This document shows positions 46,627 to 54,977 of a DNA stretch of 64,000 nucleotides, in pieces (the first letter of the stretch is position 1; every line of letters starts with the position of its first letter). The translations under genes and the position numbers were made by a program. The notes beneath the pieces were generated by a model. That model saw only the letters and a program-made list of their open reading frames with translations, had not been told where the DNA came from and did not search any database. The stretch is from Cellulomonas fimi (GTDB taxonomy: Bacteria > Actinomycetota > Actinomycetes > Actinomycetales > Cellulomonadaceae), in contig NZ_CP110680.1 of the NCBI RefSeq assembly GCF_028583725.1, forward strand, positions 1,984,001 through 2,048,000, read 5' to 3'.

Positions 46627-47652
46627 ATGAAGTCGCCCCAGCCCCGCGGCCCTCTCGGTGCCGTCGTCCTCGACGCGCTCGCGTCGGCGGCCCCTCGCGC
46701 GGACGCGCCGCCGGACGACCGGCTCGGGCACGCCGCCCGGCGGGCCGTCGAGCAGGGCACCGACCTGCTGACCGACGAGGACGTGCAGCTCACGCTGTTC
46801 GTCCTGTACGAGCTGCACTACGCGGGGGTCGAGGGTGTCGACGACGCGTGGGAGTGGGCGCCCGACCTGCTGCGCGCGCGGGCCGTGCTCGAGGAGGCGT
46901 TCGAGCGCGAGCTCCGCGCCCGGGTCACGGTCCCGGAGGGTGTGCCCGCGGACCGGCGGGCCGTCGCGGACACGCTGTTCGCGCTGACGGCCCCGACACC
47001 CGGCCCGAGCCTGTCGCGCTACGTCGGCCGGCACGCGACCGACGAGCAGCTGCACGAGCTGCTCGTGCACCGGTCCGTCTACCAGCTCAAGGAGGCCGAC
47101 CCGCACACGTGGGCAGTGCCGCGGCTGGGCGGCGCCGCGAAGGCCGCGCTCGTCGAGATCCAGGCCGACGAGTACGGCGGGGGAGCGCCCGACCGCATGC
47201 ACAGCGCGCTCTTCGCGCGCACGATGCAGGGCGTCGGGCTCGAGACGGCGTTCGGTCGGTACGTCGAGGACGTGCCCGCCGTGACGCTGGCCGCGGTCAA
47301 CGCGATGTCGCTGCTCGGCCTGCACCGCCGGCTGCGCGGCGCGGTCGCCGGCCACCTCGCGGCGTTCGAGATGACGTCGTCCCTGCCCAACCGGCTGTAC
47401 GGCGACGGCTTCCGACGGCACGGCTACGGCGCGGACGTCACCGAGTACTTCGACGAGCACGTCGAGGCCGATGCGGTGCACGAGCAGATCGCGGGCCGTG
47501 ACCTCGCCGGCGGGCTCGCCGAGCAGGAGCCCGAGCTCGTCGACGACATCCTGTTCGGTGCGTGCGCGTGCCTGTTCCTCGACGACCTCGTCGCCGCCCA
47601 CCTCGTCGGGGCGTGGGAGCGCGGCGTGTCGTCCCTGCGGGGCGCCGCGTGA
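46627..47652 (+). CDS. Heme-oxygenase-like diiron (iron-containing redox enzyme) family protein
   Basis: 341-residue helical protein of the heme-oxygenase-like diiron oxidase (HDO) group. Likely iron ligands are in FVLYELHYAGV, in EIQADEYGGG and in DEHVEADAVHEQ, the three-helix pattern of this superfamily. Members carry out O2-dependent oxidations of varied substrates; the substrate here is unknown. ATG at 46627. The CDGSH iron-sulfur gene starts inside its stop codon (GTGA), so an Fe-S electron donor or sensor is made with it. Two island palindromes lie upstream. Confidence 0.83.
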   Translation: MKSPQPRGPLGAVVLDALASAAPRADAPPDDRLGHAARRAVEQGTDLLTDEDVQLTLFVLYELHYAGVEGVDDAWEWAPDLLRARAVLEEAFERELRARVTVPEGVPADRRAVADTLFALTAPTPGPSLSRYVGRHATDEQLHELLVHRSVYQLKEADPHTWAVPRLGGAAKAALVEIQADEYGGGAPDRMHSALFARTMQGVGLETAFGRYVEDVPAVTLAAVNAMSLLGLHRRLRGAVAGHLAAFEMTSSLPNRLYGDGFRRHGYGADVTEYFDEHVEADAVHEQIAGRDLAGGLAEQEPELVDDILFGACACLFLDDLVAAHLVGAWERGVSSLRGAA

Positions 47653-47870
47653 GCGCCGCCGACGAGCGCACCCCGGCGCCCGTGCGCGGCTCGATCGTCG
47701 CGTGCCCCGACGGGCCCCTGCTCGTGCGCGGCGACGTGCCGGTCGTCGACGACCGCGGCGAACCCGTCGCCAAGCACCGCGCGACGGTCGCGCTGTGCCG
47801 GTGCGGGGCGTCGGCGATCAAGCCGTGGTGCGACGGGAGCCACAAGGCGATCGGCTTCGAGGCGCCCTGA
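47649..47870 (+). CDS. CDGSH iron-sulfur domain protein
   Basis: 73 residues with the full CDGSH signature CRCGASAIKPWCDGSH, whose three Cys and one His hold a redox-active [2Fe-2S] cluster. No membrane anchor. Family members act in Fe-S or electron transfer and redox sensing. GTG at 47649 overlaps the TGA of the diiron gene by 4 bp, strongly suggesting joint function. A longer in-frame ORF starting at 47562 lies within the diiron gene and is rejected. Confidence 0.92.
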   Translation: MSAADERTPAPVRGSIVACPDGPLLVRGDVPVVDDRGEPVAKHRATVALCRCGASAIKPWCDGSHKAIGFEAP

Positions 47871-47889
47871 GACCCTCCGCGGGTCCGGG

Positions 47890-48717
47890 TCAGCCGCGCG
47901 GCACCTGGAGCACGCGCGACTCGCCCGGCTCGTCCGGGTCGTCGACGATCGGCACACCGTCGAGCCAGGACCCGACGACGTGCGACAGCTCGCCCGGGTG
48001 GCTGAAGTTCATCGCGTGCGCGGCGCCGACGATCACCGCGAGCGTCACGTGGTCCGGCGCGAGCCGCGCGACCTCGAGCACGCGCCACGGCGGCGGCATC
48101 ATCGGGTCGCGGCTGCCGATGACCGCGAGCGCCGGGACGCCGAGGCGCAGCATCCGCTCCTGCGAGGGGAACCGGACCAGCTCGTCGAACAGCCGCAGCG
48201 TGTTGACCGGGCCGAACCGCAGGTAGTCGGGCACGGCGGTGCGGGCCATCGCCGGGCTCTCGCGCGTCGCGTCCTTGACCAGCTGCCACAGCCCGCGGAC
48301 GAACGGCTGGTTGTACATGCCGCCCGCGGGCGACGCGAGCACGACGCGGTGCACCCGCTCGGGCGCCTCGTGCGCGACCTCCAGCACGACCGGGCAGCCC
48401 ATCGAGTTGCCGACCAGCACGACCTGCTCGAGGGCGAGCGCGTCGAGGATCTCCAGGACGGCCTCGGCGAGCGCGGGGATGCCGAGCGTCGCCGGCGGGC
48501 TCTCGCTGCGCCCGTAGCCCGGCAGGTCCGGCACGACGTTCCACGCGCGCTGCGCGAGCCGTGCGGCGGTCGGCATGAGGGACGTCCCGGAGATCGCGAA
48601 CCCGTGCACGTGCAGGATCGGCACCGCGCCCTCGACGTGCGGCCCGCACCGCACGAGCACGCGGCGCCCGTCCACGCGGACCGTGCGCTCCGTCCACCCC
48701 GCAGCCAGGTCGACCAC
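47890..48717 (-). CDS. Alpha/beta hydrolase fold protein
   Basis: 275 residues. Nucleophile elbow GNSMG with Ser, oxyanion HGFAISG, an acid in VIGSRDPMM and the catalytic His in GAAHAMNFSHP complete the triad. Substrate unknown; the sequence resembles esterase/epoxide-hydrolase-type members, cytosolic. GTG at 48717. Divergent from the MFS gene, with a perfect copy of the island palindrome between them. Confidence 0.87.
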   Translation of the reverse strand: MVDLAAGWTERTVRVDGRRVLVRCGPHVEGAVPILHVHGFAISGTSLMPTAARLAQRAWNVVPDLPGYGRSESPPATLGIPALAEAVLEILDALALEQVVLVGNSMGCPVVLEVAHEAPERVHRVVLASPAGGMYNQPFVRGLWQLVKDATRESPAMARTAVPDYLRFGPVNTLRLFDELVRFPSQERMLRLGVPALAVIGSRDPMMPPPWRVLEVARLAPDHVTLAVIVGAAHAMNFSHPGELSHVVGSWLDGVPIVDDPDEPGESRVLQVPRG

Positions 48718-48778
48718 GGCCCGATCCTGGCAGGTCACGTCTGTCCGCGCCCGCTGTCCCGGCCCGGCGGCCCGAGGA

Positions 48779-48795
48779 CCACCCGTCACGGGTGA
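48779..48795. promoter_or_regulatory. Island palindrome, site 3 (perfect core CACCCG-N3-CGGGTG)
   Basis: Core at 48780-48794, spacer TCA. Lies in the 145-bp gap between the divergent hydrolase (start 48717) and MFS exporter (start 48863). Confidence 0.6.
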
Positions 48796-48862
48796 CGCCG
48801 CGCCCGGCACCGCGGCGGGACGCTGCGAGGGTCCGGACGTCCCGACGACGGGAGGGCGAACC

Positions 48863-50452
48863 ATGAGCGCAGCACCGGGTCCTGCGGCCGCGCCGCTCGA
48901 CCGCCGGCTCGCGGTCCTGCTCGCGATGGCGATGTTCGTCCTCGTGGTCGACACGTCCCTGATGAACGTGTCGATCTCCGCGGTCGTGCGCGACCTCGAC
49001 ACCACCGTGAGCGGCGTGCAGTCCGCGATCGCGCTCGAGGCGCTCGTGTCCGCGGCGTTCATCCTCATCGGGAGCAAGGTCGGCGACCTCGTCGGGCGCA
49101 AGCGCGCGTACGTGCTGGGCCTGCTCGGCTACGCGACCGGCGCGGTCGCGATGACGCTCGCGCAGGGGCTCACCGCGATCATCGTGTTCTGGGCGGTCGT
49201 CGGCGGGCTCGGTGCGTCGCTGCTGCTGCCGTCGATGCAGTCGCTCATCCACGGCAACTTCAGCGGGCCCGCGCAGAAGAAGGTGTACGCGCTCGTCGGC
49301 GCGTCCGCCTCGATCGCCGCCGCGGTCGGCCCGCTGCTCGGCGGGTTCATCACGACCTACCTGTCGTGGCGCGTCGCGTTCGCGCTCGAGGCCGTCGTCA
49401 TCGCCGTCGTCCTCTCGGGCATCCGGCTCGTCAAGGACGTCCCGTACACGGGCGACCGTTCCGTCGACGTCGTCGGCGCCGTGCTGTCCGCGCTCGCGAT
49501 GGGCGGCATCGTGCTCGGCGTGCTCGTCTGGCAGGAGGGCGGCGAGGCCGTCGGCGCGCTCATCGGCGTCGGCGCCGTCGCGCTCGTCGTGCTGGTCCGG
49601 TGGCTGCTGCGCCGCAAGCGCGCGGGTCGCCCCGTCCTGCTCGACCCGGACCTGTTCCGGTCACCGCTGTTCCGCGTCGGGGTGTCGCAGCAGATGCTCC
49701 AGCAGATCGCGCTCGGCGGGCTCATGATCTCGCTGCCGATCTTCCTGCAGATGGTGCTCGAGTACGACGCGATGGCTGCGGGCCTGTCGCTCGCGCCGCT
49801 GTCGCTGAGCATGTTCGCGGTCGCGCTGCTCGCCGGGAAGCGTGCGGGCGCGCGGCGCCCCGCCGACCTGGTGCTGGCGGGGTTCGGGCTCGGGGTCGTG
49901 GGGGTCGGCGCGCTGATCCCCGTCGTCCCGCGCGCCTCCACCGGCTGGTGGTTGGTCGTGCCGCTCCTCGTCGTCGGGTCGGGCCTCGGCCTGCTCGTGT
50001 CGCAGCTCAACAACTACACGCTGTCGCCGATCTCCGAGGAGCGCGTGAGCGAGGCCGCGGGCGTGAACTCCGCCGCGGGGTCGTTCGGCCTGTCGTTCGG
50101 CCTCGCGTTCGCGGGCGCGCTCATGCTGGGTGCGCTGGCGGTCGGCTTCACCGCGCAGTCCGACGCGAGCACCGTCCTCGACAGCGCGCAGCAGGAGCAG
50201 GTCGCGCGCGCGCTCGACGAGGACGCGCAGCTCATGAGCACGACGCAGCTGACCGAGCTCCTCGCCGACGAGCCGCAGGCCGTGCAGGACGAGATCGTCC
50301 GCATCAACGACGAGGTGCGTCCGCGCGCGCTGCAGGTCGCGCTGCTGCTGCCGCTCGCCGCCGGGCTGCTCGGGTTCGTCAACGCGCTGCGGATGCGTCG
50401 CCTGCCGGACCCCGCCCCGAACAGCGCCGTCGAGGGCGCCGCGTTCGGCTGA
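48863..50452 (+). CDS. MFS transporter, DHA2 (14-helix drug:H+ antiporter) family
   Basis: 529-residue integral membrane protein. Hydrophobic segments fit 14 helices: motif A-like GSKVGDLVGRKRAYVLGLLG after helix 2, motif C-like GPLLGGFITTYLSWRVAFALE in helix 5, and an extracellular or cytosolic acidic loop near 430-490. DHA2 proteins export drugs, dyes or lipids with proton exchange; no substrate can be assigned. ATG at 48863 follows GGAGGG. Preceded by a perfect island palindrome and followed by a 13-bp hairpin. Confidence 0.93.
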   Translation: MSAAPGPAAAPLDRRLAVLLAMAMFVLVVDTSLMNVSISAVVRDLDTTVSGVQSAIALEALVSAAFILIGSKVGDLVGRKRAYVLGLLGYATGAVAMTLAQGLTAIIVFWAVVGGLGASLLLPSMQSLIHGNFSGPAQKKVYALVGASASIAAAVGPLLGGFITTYLSWRVAFALEAVVIAVVLSGIRLVKDVPYTGDRSVDVVGAVLSALAMGGIVLGVLVWQEGGEAVGALIGVGAVALVVLVRWLLRRKRAGRPVLLDPDLFRSPLFRVGVSQQMLQQIALGGLMISLPIFLQMVLEYDAMAAGLSLAPLSLSMFAVALLAGKRAGARRPADLVLAGFGLGVVGVGALIPVVPRASTGWWLVVPLLVVGSGLGLLVSQLNNYTLSPISEERVSEAAGVNSAAGSFGLSFGLAFAGALMLGALAVGFTAQSDASTVLDSAQQEQVARALDEDAQLMSTTQLTELLADEPQAVQDEIVRINDEVRPRALQVALLLPLAAGLLGFVNALRMRRLPDPAPNSAVEGAAFG

Positions 50453-50521
50453 CCGCCGCTCGCGGCTCATCGCCCCGGCGCCGTCGCCCGAGGCACGCAC
50501 GACCGCCCGGGGCACGCACGA

Positions 50522-50553
50522 CGGAGCCCCCGGCACCGTCGCCGGGGGCTCCG
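50522..50553. terminator. Hairpin terminator between convergent MFS and SHOCT genes
   Basis: Perfect 13-bp stem CGGAGCCCCCGGC (50522-50534) with its complement (50541-50553) and a 6-nt loop. Confidence 0.8.
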
Positions 50554-50561
50554 CCTGACCG

Positions 50562-50885
50562 TCAGGAGGCGAGGATCTGCGCCTTCTGCGCCTCGAACTC
50601 GGCCGGGGTCAGGACGCCCTGGTCGCGCAGCTCGGCCAGCTGCTTGAGGTGGGCGATCTTGGTGTCCATGTCCGGGCTCTCGGTCTCGGGCGTGGGCGCC
50701 GGCGCCGCGACGTACACGGGCTGCGCGTACGTCGGCTGCGCGTAGGCCTGCGGCTCGGCGTAGGCCTGGGGCTGGGCCTGGTCGGCCCAGCGCTGCTGCT
50801 GGCGGTGGTGCACGCGTCCGGACACGGCGCTCGCCGTGCCCGCGACGACGGCCGTGCGGGCCACCCCGCGGATCAGTCCTGGCAT
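50562..50885 (-). CDS. SHOCT domain-containing protein
   Basis: 107 residues. Short N-terminal helix (IRGVARTAVVAGTASAVSG), a Gln/Ala/Tyr-rich spacer with repeated YAQP/YAEPQ units (residues about 35-62), then a C-terminal SHOCT motif (LKQLAELRDQGVLTPAEFEAQKAQIL). ATG at 50885 follows GGAGGAGG. Follows DUF6325 on the same strand after 35 bp and is likely co-transcribed with it. Confidence 0.87.
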   Translation of the reverse strand: MPGLIRGVARTAVVAGTASAVSGRVHHRQQQRWADQAQPQAYAEPQAYAQPTYAQPVYVAAPAPTPETESPDMDTKIAHLKQLAELRDQGVLTPAEFEAQKAQILAS

Positions 50886-50920
50886 GGTCTTCCTCCTCCG
50901 GGTCGTTCGCCGTGGGTCCG

Positions 50921-51367
50921 TCAGGCGGCGTCGAGGTCGTCGAGCGCCGCGAGGATCGCCTGCACCGGGATGCGGCCGCTCGCGACGAGCTGCCCGCCGC
51001 CGCGCCGCAGCGCCGCCGCGAACGGCGCCGCCCACCGGTTCTCGAAGACGAGGATCCCCGCCGCCGAGCCGTTCTGGAGGGCCTGCGCGGCCTCGGCGAC
51101 GTCGTCGTCGCCGATGAGGCCCGACGCGGCGCCCTCGAAGAACGACAGGTCGACCTCGCCGGACGCGGCCTCGTGCAGCTCGAGCGCGTGCACCTCGCCG
51201 TCCTCGTCCTTCTCCACGAAGACGAGGTCGAGCACGCGGATGATCCCGCGGTCGACCAGGTCCACCAGCAGCGGGAACGCCGTCCCGTCGAGCTTGTTCC
51301 TCGGGAACTCGACGACCAGGTAGTCGATCGGCCCGAGCTCCTCGGTCGTGTCCTCCACGTCGCTCAC
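50921..51367 (-). CDS. DUF6325-type conserved protein
   Basis: 148-residue acidic alpha/beta protein: GPIDYLVVEFPRNKLDG at the start, RGIIRVLDLVFVEKDEDGEV, FEGAASGLIGDDDVAEAAQAL and a central ILVFENRWAAPFAAALRRGG. It resembles the DUF1269/DUF6325 proteins common in actinobacterial stress clusters and usually paired with SHOCT proteins, as here. No catalytic motif. GTG at 51367 follows GAGGAGG. An island palindrome lies about 100 bp upstream. Confidence 0.82.
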   Translation of the reverse strand: MSDVEDTTEELGPIDYLVVEFPRNKLDGTAFPLLVDLVDRGIIRVLDLVFVEKDEDGEVHALELHEAASGEVDLSFFEGAASGLIGDDDVAEAAQALQNGSAAGILVFENRWAAPFAAALRRGGGQLVASGRIPVQAILAALDDLDAA

Positions 51368-51463
51368 GTCGTCCTCCTCGTGTCGTGCCCGCTGCGCGCG
51401 TGCCCGTGGACGCCTCGACGGGTCCCGGGTTCGTCACTCTCGTCGGGCGCCCACGCGCGCACA

Positions 51464-51480
51464 TCACCCGCTGCGGGTGG
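51464..51480. promoter_or_regulatory. Island palindrome, site 4 (perfect core CACCCG-N3-CGGGTG)
   Basis: Core at 51465-51479, spacer CTG. Lies between the DUF6325 gene (start 51367, leftward) and the end of the next leftward gene, so it probably serves the DUF6325-SHOCT pair. Confidence 0.6.
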
Positions 51481-51501
51481 TAGGGCTGTGGCGGGCGGTC
51501 G

Positions 51502-52023
51502 TCAGTGGTGGAGCGAGAGCTTGAGCGCGACCATCGCGAGGCCCAGGAAGGCGGTGAGGAGGCTCGCGAGGAACCGCCGCCAGCCCGTGATGCCGCCGGC
51601 GCCGGCCATGTTCCAGCCGACGAACCCGAGCAGCGCGACGTTGATGACGAGCGCGATCTCCACGCCGCGCGACGTCTCCACCCCGATCACGGCCTCCACG
51701 AGCAGCACCACGACGGGCACGAGGCACGCCGCGACGAGCGGGAGACCGTCCTGGACGACCTCGGTGCGCTCGTGCCCGTGCAGCGGCCGGCCGAGCAGCG
51801 ACCGGAGCGCGACCCAGTGCGCGTACGTCTCCGCGGCCCAGTACACGAGCAGCGTGCCGACGAGGGCGATCGCCAGGCGCGCGAGCCCGAACTCGTCGGG
51901 CGCGGCCGCGAGGACGGAGCCCGTGATCACGAGGCCGTACAGGTGCGACGCGCGTCGCCGGTGCTGCTGCGCGTGCGACAGCGCGCGGACGGCCTGCTCG
52001 GGTCGGGTGCTGTCGGTCGTCAC
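51502..52023 (-). CDS. Uncharacterised integral membrane protein
   Basis: 173 residues with about five hydrophobic segments after a charged N-terminal helix (ALSHAQQHRRRASHLYGLVITGS). The sequence WAAETYAHWVALRSLLG holds two His and acidic residues within or near the membrane, and the last segment ends LKLSLHH. The length and layout recall small VIT/DUF-type membrane proteins, but no family is recognised with confidence. GTG at 52023. Divergent from the P-type ATPase; a weaker palindrome copy lies between. Confidence 0.75.
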   Translation of the reverse strand: MTTDSTRPEQAVRALSHAQQHRRRASHLYGLVITGSVLAAAPDEFGLARLAIALVGTLLVYWAAETYAHWVALRSLLGRPLHGHERTEVVQDGLPLVAACLVPVVVLLVEAVIGVETSRGVEIALVINVALLGFVGWNMAGAGGITGWRRFLASLLTAFLGLAMVALKLSLHH

Positions 52024-52070
52024 AGGGGCAGTCTGCACCCGGCGTCCGGAGGCGTCCCGGTGGCGCGGCC

Positions 52071-52087
52071 TCACCTGCGACGAGTGA
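52071..52087. promoter_or_regulatory. Island palindrome, weaker site 5 (TCACCTG-N3-CGAGTGA)
   Basis: Two mismatches to TCACCCG-N3-CGGGTGA but outer TCAC/GTGA arms intact; located about 90 bp before the P-type ATPase start. Confidence 0.4.
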
Positions 52088-52178
52088 GGCGACGGACCCG
52101 CACCTCGTCCTAGCGTCGGCCGGAAGGACGAGGCACCGCGGGCCCGGTTCGCGCCGGGTCGACCGAGGGAGGGTGGTC

Positions 52179-54971
52179 GTGACCCAGTCGACTCAGGCGC
52201 CGGCAGCGCCCGGTACGTCCGGCAACGACACGCGCTGGTGGGCGCTCAGCGCGGACGAGGTCGCGCGCGCGCTCGGCACCGACCCGCGCACAGGCCTGTC
52301 CGGCGGCGAGGTCGGGATGCGCCAGCGGCAGTACGGCCCGAACACGCTGACCGCGCAGGCGCCGCCATCGGTCTGGTCCGTGCTGCTGGGGCAGCTGCGC
52401 GACCCGATGAACCTCATGCTCGTCGCCGTCGCGGTCGTCAGCCTGGTGATCGGGCAGTTCTCGACCGCCGCGATCGTCGGGTTCCTCGTGCTCCTCAACG
52501 TCGTCATCGGGACGCGCCAGGAGATGCAGGCGCGCAAGAGCGTCGACGCGCTCGCGACGATGCAGGAGCCGATGTCGAAGGTGCGCCGCGAGGGCGCGGT
52601 CGCGCTCGTGCCGGCGCACGAGCTCGTGCCGGGCGACGTCGTCGAGCTCGAGGCGGGCGACATCGTGCCCGCCGACGGGCGGCTGGTCCGCACCGCGACG
52701 ATGGAGACGCAGGAGGCGGCGCTCACCGGGGAGAGCGCCCCGATCGGCAAGGCGACGGACCCGCTCGCGGACGAGGACGTACCGCTCGGCGACCGCGCCA
52801 ACATGGCGTTCCAGAACACCGCGGTCACGCGCGGCACGGGCACCCTGCTGGTCACCGCGACCGGCATGACGACGCAGATCGGCCACATCGCGACGCTGCT
52901 GTCGTCGGTCGAGAAGACCAAGTCGCCGCTGCAGCGCGAGCTCGACGCGCTCACCAAGGTGCTCGGCGCGATCGCGTGGTCCGCCGTCGCGCTCATCGTC
53001 GTCATCGGCGTGCTGCGCGGCGACCCGATCGGCGACCTGCTGTTCCTCGCGACCGCGGTCGCCATCTCCGCGATCCCGACCGGCCTGCCCACGTTCGTGC
53101 AGGCGATGCTCGCGTACGGTGCGAAGCAGCTCGCGGCCGCGAAGGCGATCGTCGCGAACCTCGCGGACGTCGAGACGCTCGGCGCGACGAGCGCGATCAA
53201 CTCCGACAAGACGGGGACGCTCACGCTCAACGAGATGACCGTGACGGCGCTGTGGCTCGGCGGCCGGCACTACACCGTCGAAGGGGCCGGGTACGCGAAG
53301 ACCGGTCGCATCCTGTCGCCCGCGGGCGCCGAGGTCCCCGACCTGACGCCGCTCGCCTACGGGCTGTGCCTCGCGAGCGACGCGCTCGTGTCCGACGCGG
53401 GGGACGTCGTCGGCGACCCCACCGAGGCCGCGCTCGTCGTGCTCGCCGCGAAGCTCGGGGTCGACGCCGAGGAGAGCCGCCGCACCTACCCGCGCGTCGC
53501 CGAGGTGCCGTTCGACTCCGCCTACAAGTTCATGGCCACCGCGCACTGGATGCCGTGGCGCGACCAGCCACGCGTGCTGATCGAGGTCGTCAAGGGCGGG
53601 CCGGACGTCGTGCTGCAGCGATGCACGCACGCGCTCGCGGCCCCCGGACGGTTCGTCGACATCGCCGAGCTGCGGCCCGCGATCGACGCCGAGCAGGACC
53701 GGCTCGCGCAGTCCGGGCTGCGCACGCTCGCGTTCGCCGTCCGCATCCTCACGCCCGCCGACGAGGCCGGCCTCGTGGCCGACCCGATGGCGTACGTGCA
53801 GCAGCTCGTGTTCGTCGGGATGGTCGGGATCATGGACCCGCTGCGGCCGTCGGCGAAGGTGTCCGTCGAGATCGCGCACCGCGCGGGCATCGACGTCCGC
53901 ATGATCACCGGCGACCACGCCGTCACCGCATCCGCGATCGGCTCCGACCTGGGGCTGCCTCCCGGCGCGATCAGCGGCGCCGAGCTCGCCCGGATGACCG
54001 ACGACGAGCTGCTCGCCCGGCTGCCCGACCTGCACGTCTTCGGCCGCGTCACCCCCGAGGACAAGCTCCGGCTCGTGCAGCTCATGCAGCGCCAGGGGCT
54101 CGTCGTCGCGATGACCGGAGACGCCGTCAACGACGCCGCCGCGATCAAGCAGGCCGACATCGGCGTCGCGATGGGATCCGGCAGCGAGGTCACCAAGCAG
54201 GCCGCGCGCCTCGTCCTCACCGACGACAACTTCTCCACCCTCGTGCACGCCGTCGAGCTCGGCCGCAGCATCTACCAGAAGATCACCGCGTACATCCGGT
54301 TCCAGATGAGCCAGCTCATCGGGCTGGTCCTGCTGTTCCTGCTCGCGACGATCGCCGACGTCAACGGCGGCGTCGCGCTCACGCCGATGATGGTGCTGTT
54401 CCTCAACTTCTTCGTCTGCGTCGCGCCGGTCATCGCGATCATGCTGGACCCCGTCGGGCCGGAGATCATGAGCCGCCCGCCGCGGGACCCGAAGCAGGGC
54501 ATCGGCAACCGGCACGCGATCAGCCGCTGGGTGCTCTACGGCGTCGTCCTGTGCCTCGCGACGGCCGTGCCGCTCGTCGCCGGCCCGGACGAGCTGTCGA
54601 CGGACGCGCCGAGCGCGTCGATGACCATGGCGTTCGTCGTCATGGGCCTCGGGTCCACCCTGTCCGGCCTGATCCTGCGGCGCGAGCCCGAGTCCGGCCT
54701 GCTGCCGCCCGTGCTGTCCGCGGTCAAGGTGCTGACCGTGCCCGTGCTGCTCGTGGTCCTCGCGACCGAGCTGGACTTCCTGCAGGGCTGGCTGACCACG
54801 CAGTCGCTCACGAGCCCCCAGTGGTTCGCCGCGATCGGTCTCGCGCTCCTGCTGCCCGTGGTCGCGGAGGTCGACAAGGCGTTCATGCGGCGCCGCCGTG
54901 CGACGCCCGCACCGCTGACGCCCCAGGAGGCGGTCAGCCCGGTGCGGGCGCGCACGACGGACGTGGCCTGA
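52179..54971 (+). CDS. P-type ATPase, P2-like, with altered ion-binding residues
   Basis: 930-residue membrane ATPase. N-terminal cation-ATPase domain, TGES actuator motif, phosphorylation site SDKTGTLT with Asp343, and the hinge MTGDAVNDAAAIKQADIG. Overall order matches Ca2+/cation P2 pumps such as mycobacterial CtpF. However, the M4 motif is IPTGLPTF (Thr301) where Ca2+ pumps have PEGLP, and the M5/M6 ligand positions read as hydrophobic (SQLIGLV; LNFFVCVAPV), so the ion is not predictable. GTG at 52179 has GGGAGG at about 7 nt; GTG at 52173 is too close to it. In the stress island, just before manganese catalase (convergent). Confidence 0.88.
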   Translation: MTQSTQAPAAPGTSGNDTRWWALSADEVARALGTDPRTGLSGGEVGMRQRQYGPNTLTAQAPPSVWSVLLGQLRDPMNLMLVAVAVVSLVIGQFSTAAIVGFLVLLNVVIGTRQEMQARKSVDALATMQEPMSKVRREGAVALVPAHELVPGDVVELEAGDIVPADGRLVRTATMETQEAALTGESAPIGKATDPLADEDVPLGDRANMAFQNTAVTRGTGTLLVTATGMTTQIGHIATLLSSVEKTKSPLQRELDALTKVLGAIAWSAVALIVVIGVLRGDPIGDLLFLATAVAISAIPTGLPTFVQAMLAYGAKQLAAAKAIVANLADVETLGATSAINSDKTGTLTLNEMTVTALWLGGRHYTVEGAGYAKTGRILSPAGAEVPDLTPLAYGLCLASDALVSDAGDVVGDPTEAALVVLAAKLGVDAEESRRTYPRVAEVPFDSAYKFMATAHWMPWRDQPRVLIEVVKGGPDVVLQRCTHALAAPGRFVDIAELRPAIDAEQDRLAQSGLRTLAFAVRILTPADEAGLVADPMAYVQQLVFVGMVGIMDPLRPSAKVSVEIAHRAGIDVRMITGDHAVTASAIGSDLGLPPGAISGAELARMTDDELLARLPDLHVFGRVTPEDKLRLVQLMQRQGLVVAMTGDAVNDAAAIKQADIGVAMGSGSEVTKQAARLVLTDDNFSTLVHAVELGRSIYQKITAYIRFQMSQLIGLVLLFLLATIADVNGGVALTPMMVLFLNFFVCVAPVIAIMLDPVGPEIMSRPPRDPKQGIGNRHAISRWVLYGVVLCLATAVPLVAGPDELSTDAPSASMTMAFVVMGLGSTLSGLILRREPESGLLPPVLSAVKVLTVPVLLVVLATELDFLQGWLTTQSLTSPQWFAAIGLALLLPVVAEVDKAFMRRRRATPAPLTPQEAVSPVRARTTDVA

Positions 54972-54977
54972 CCCGGG

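Noticed and set aside
47871..47889. GACCC-N5-GGGTC hairpin after the CDGSH gene
   Set aside because: A 5-bp stem is too short to call a terminator in this GC-rich sequence.
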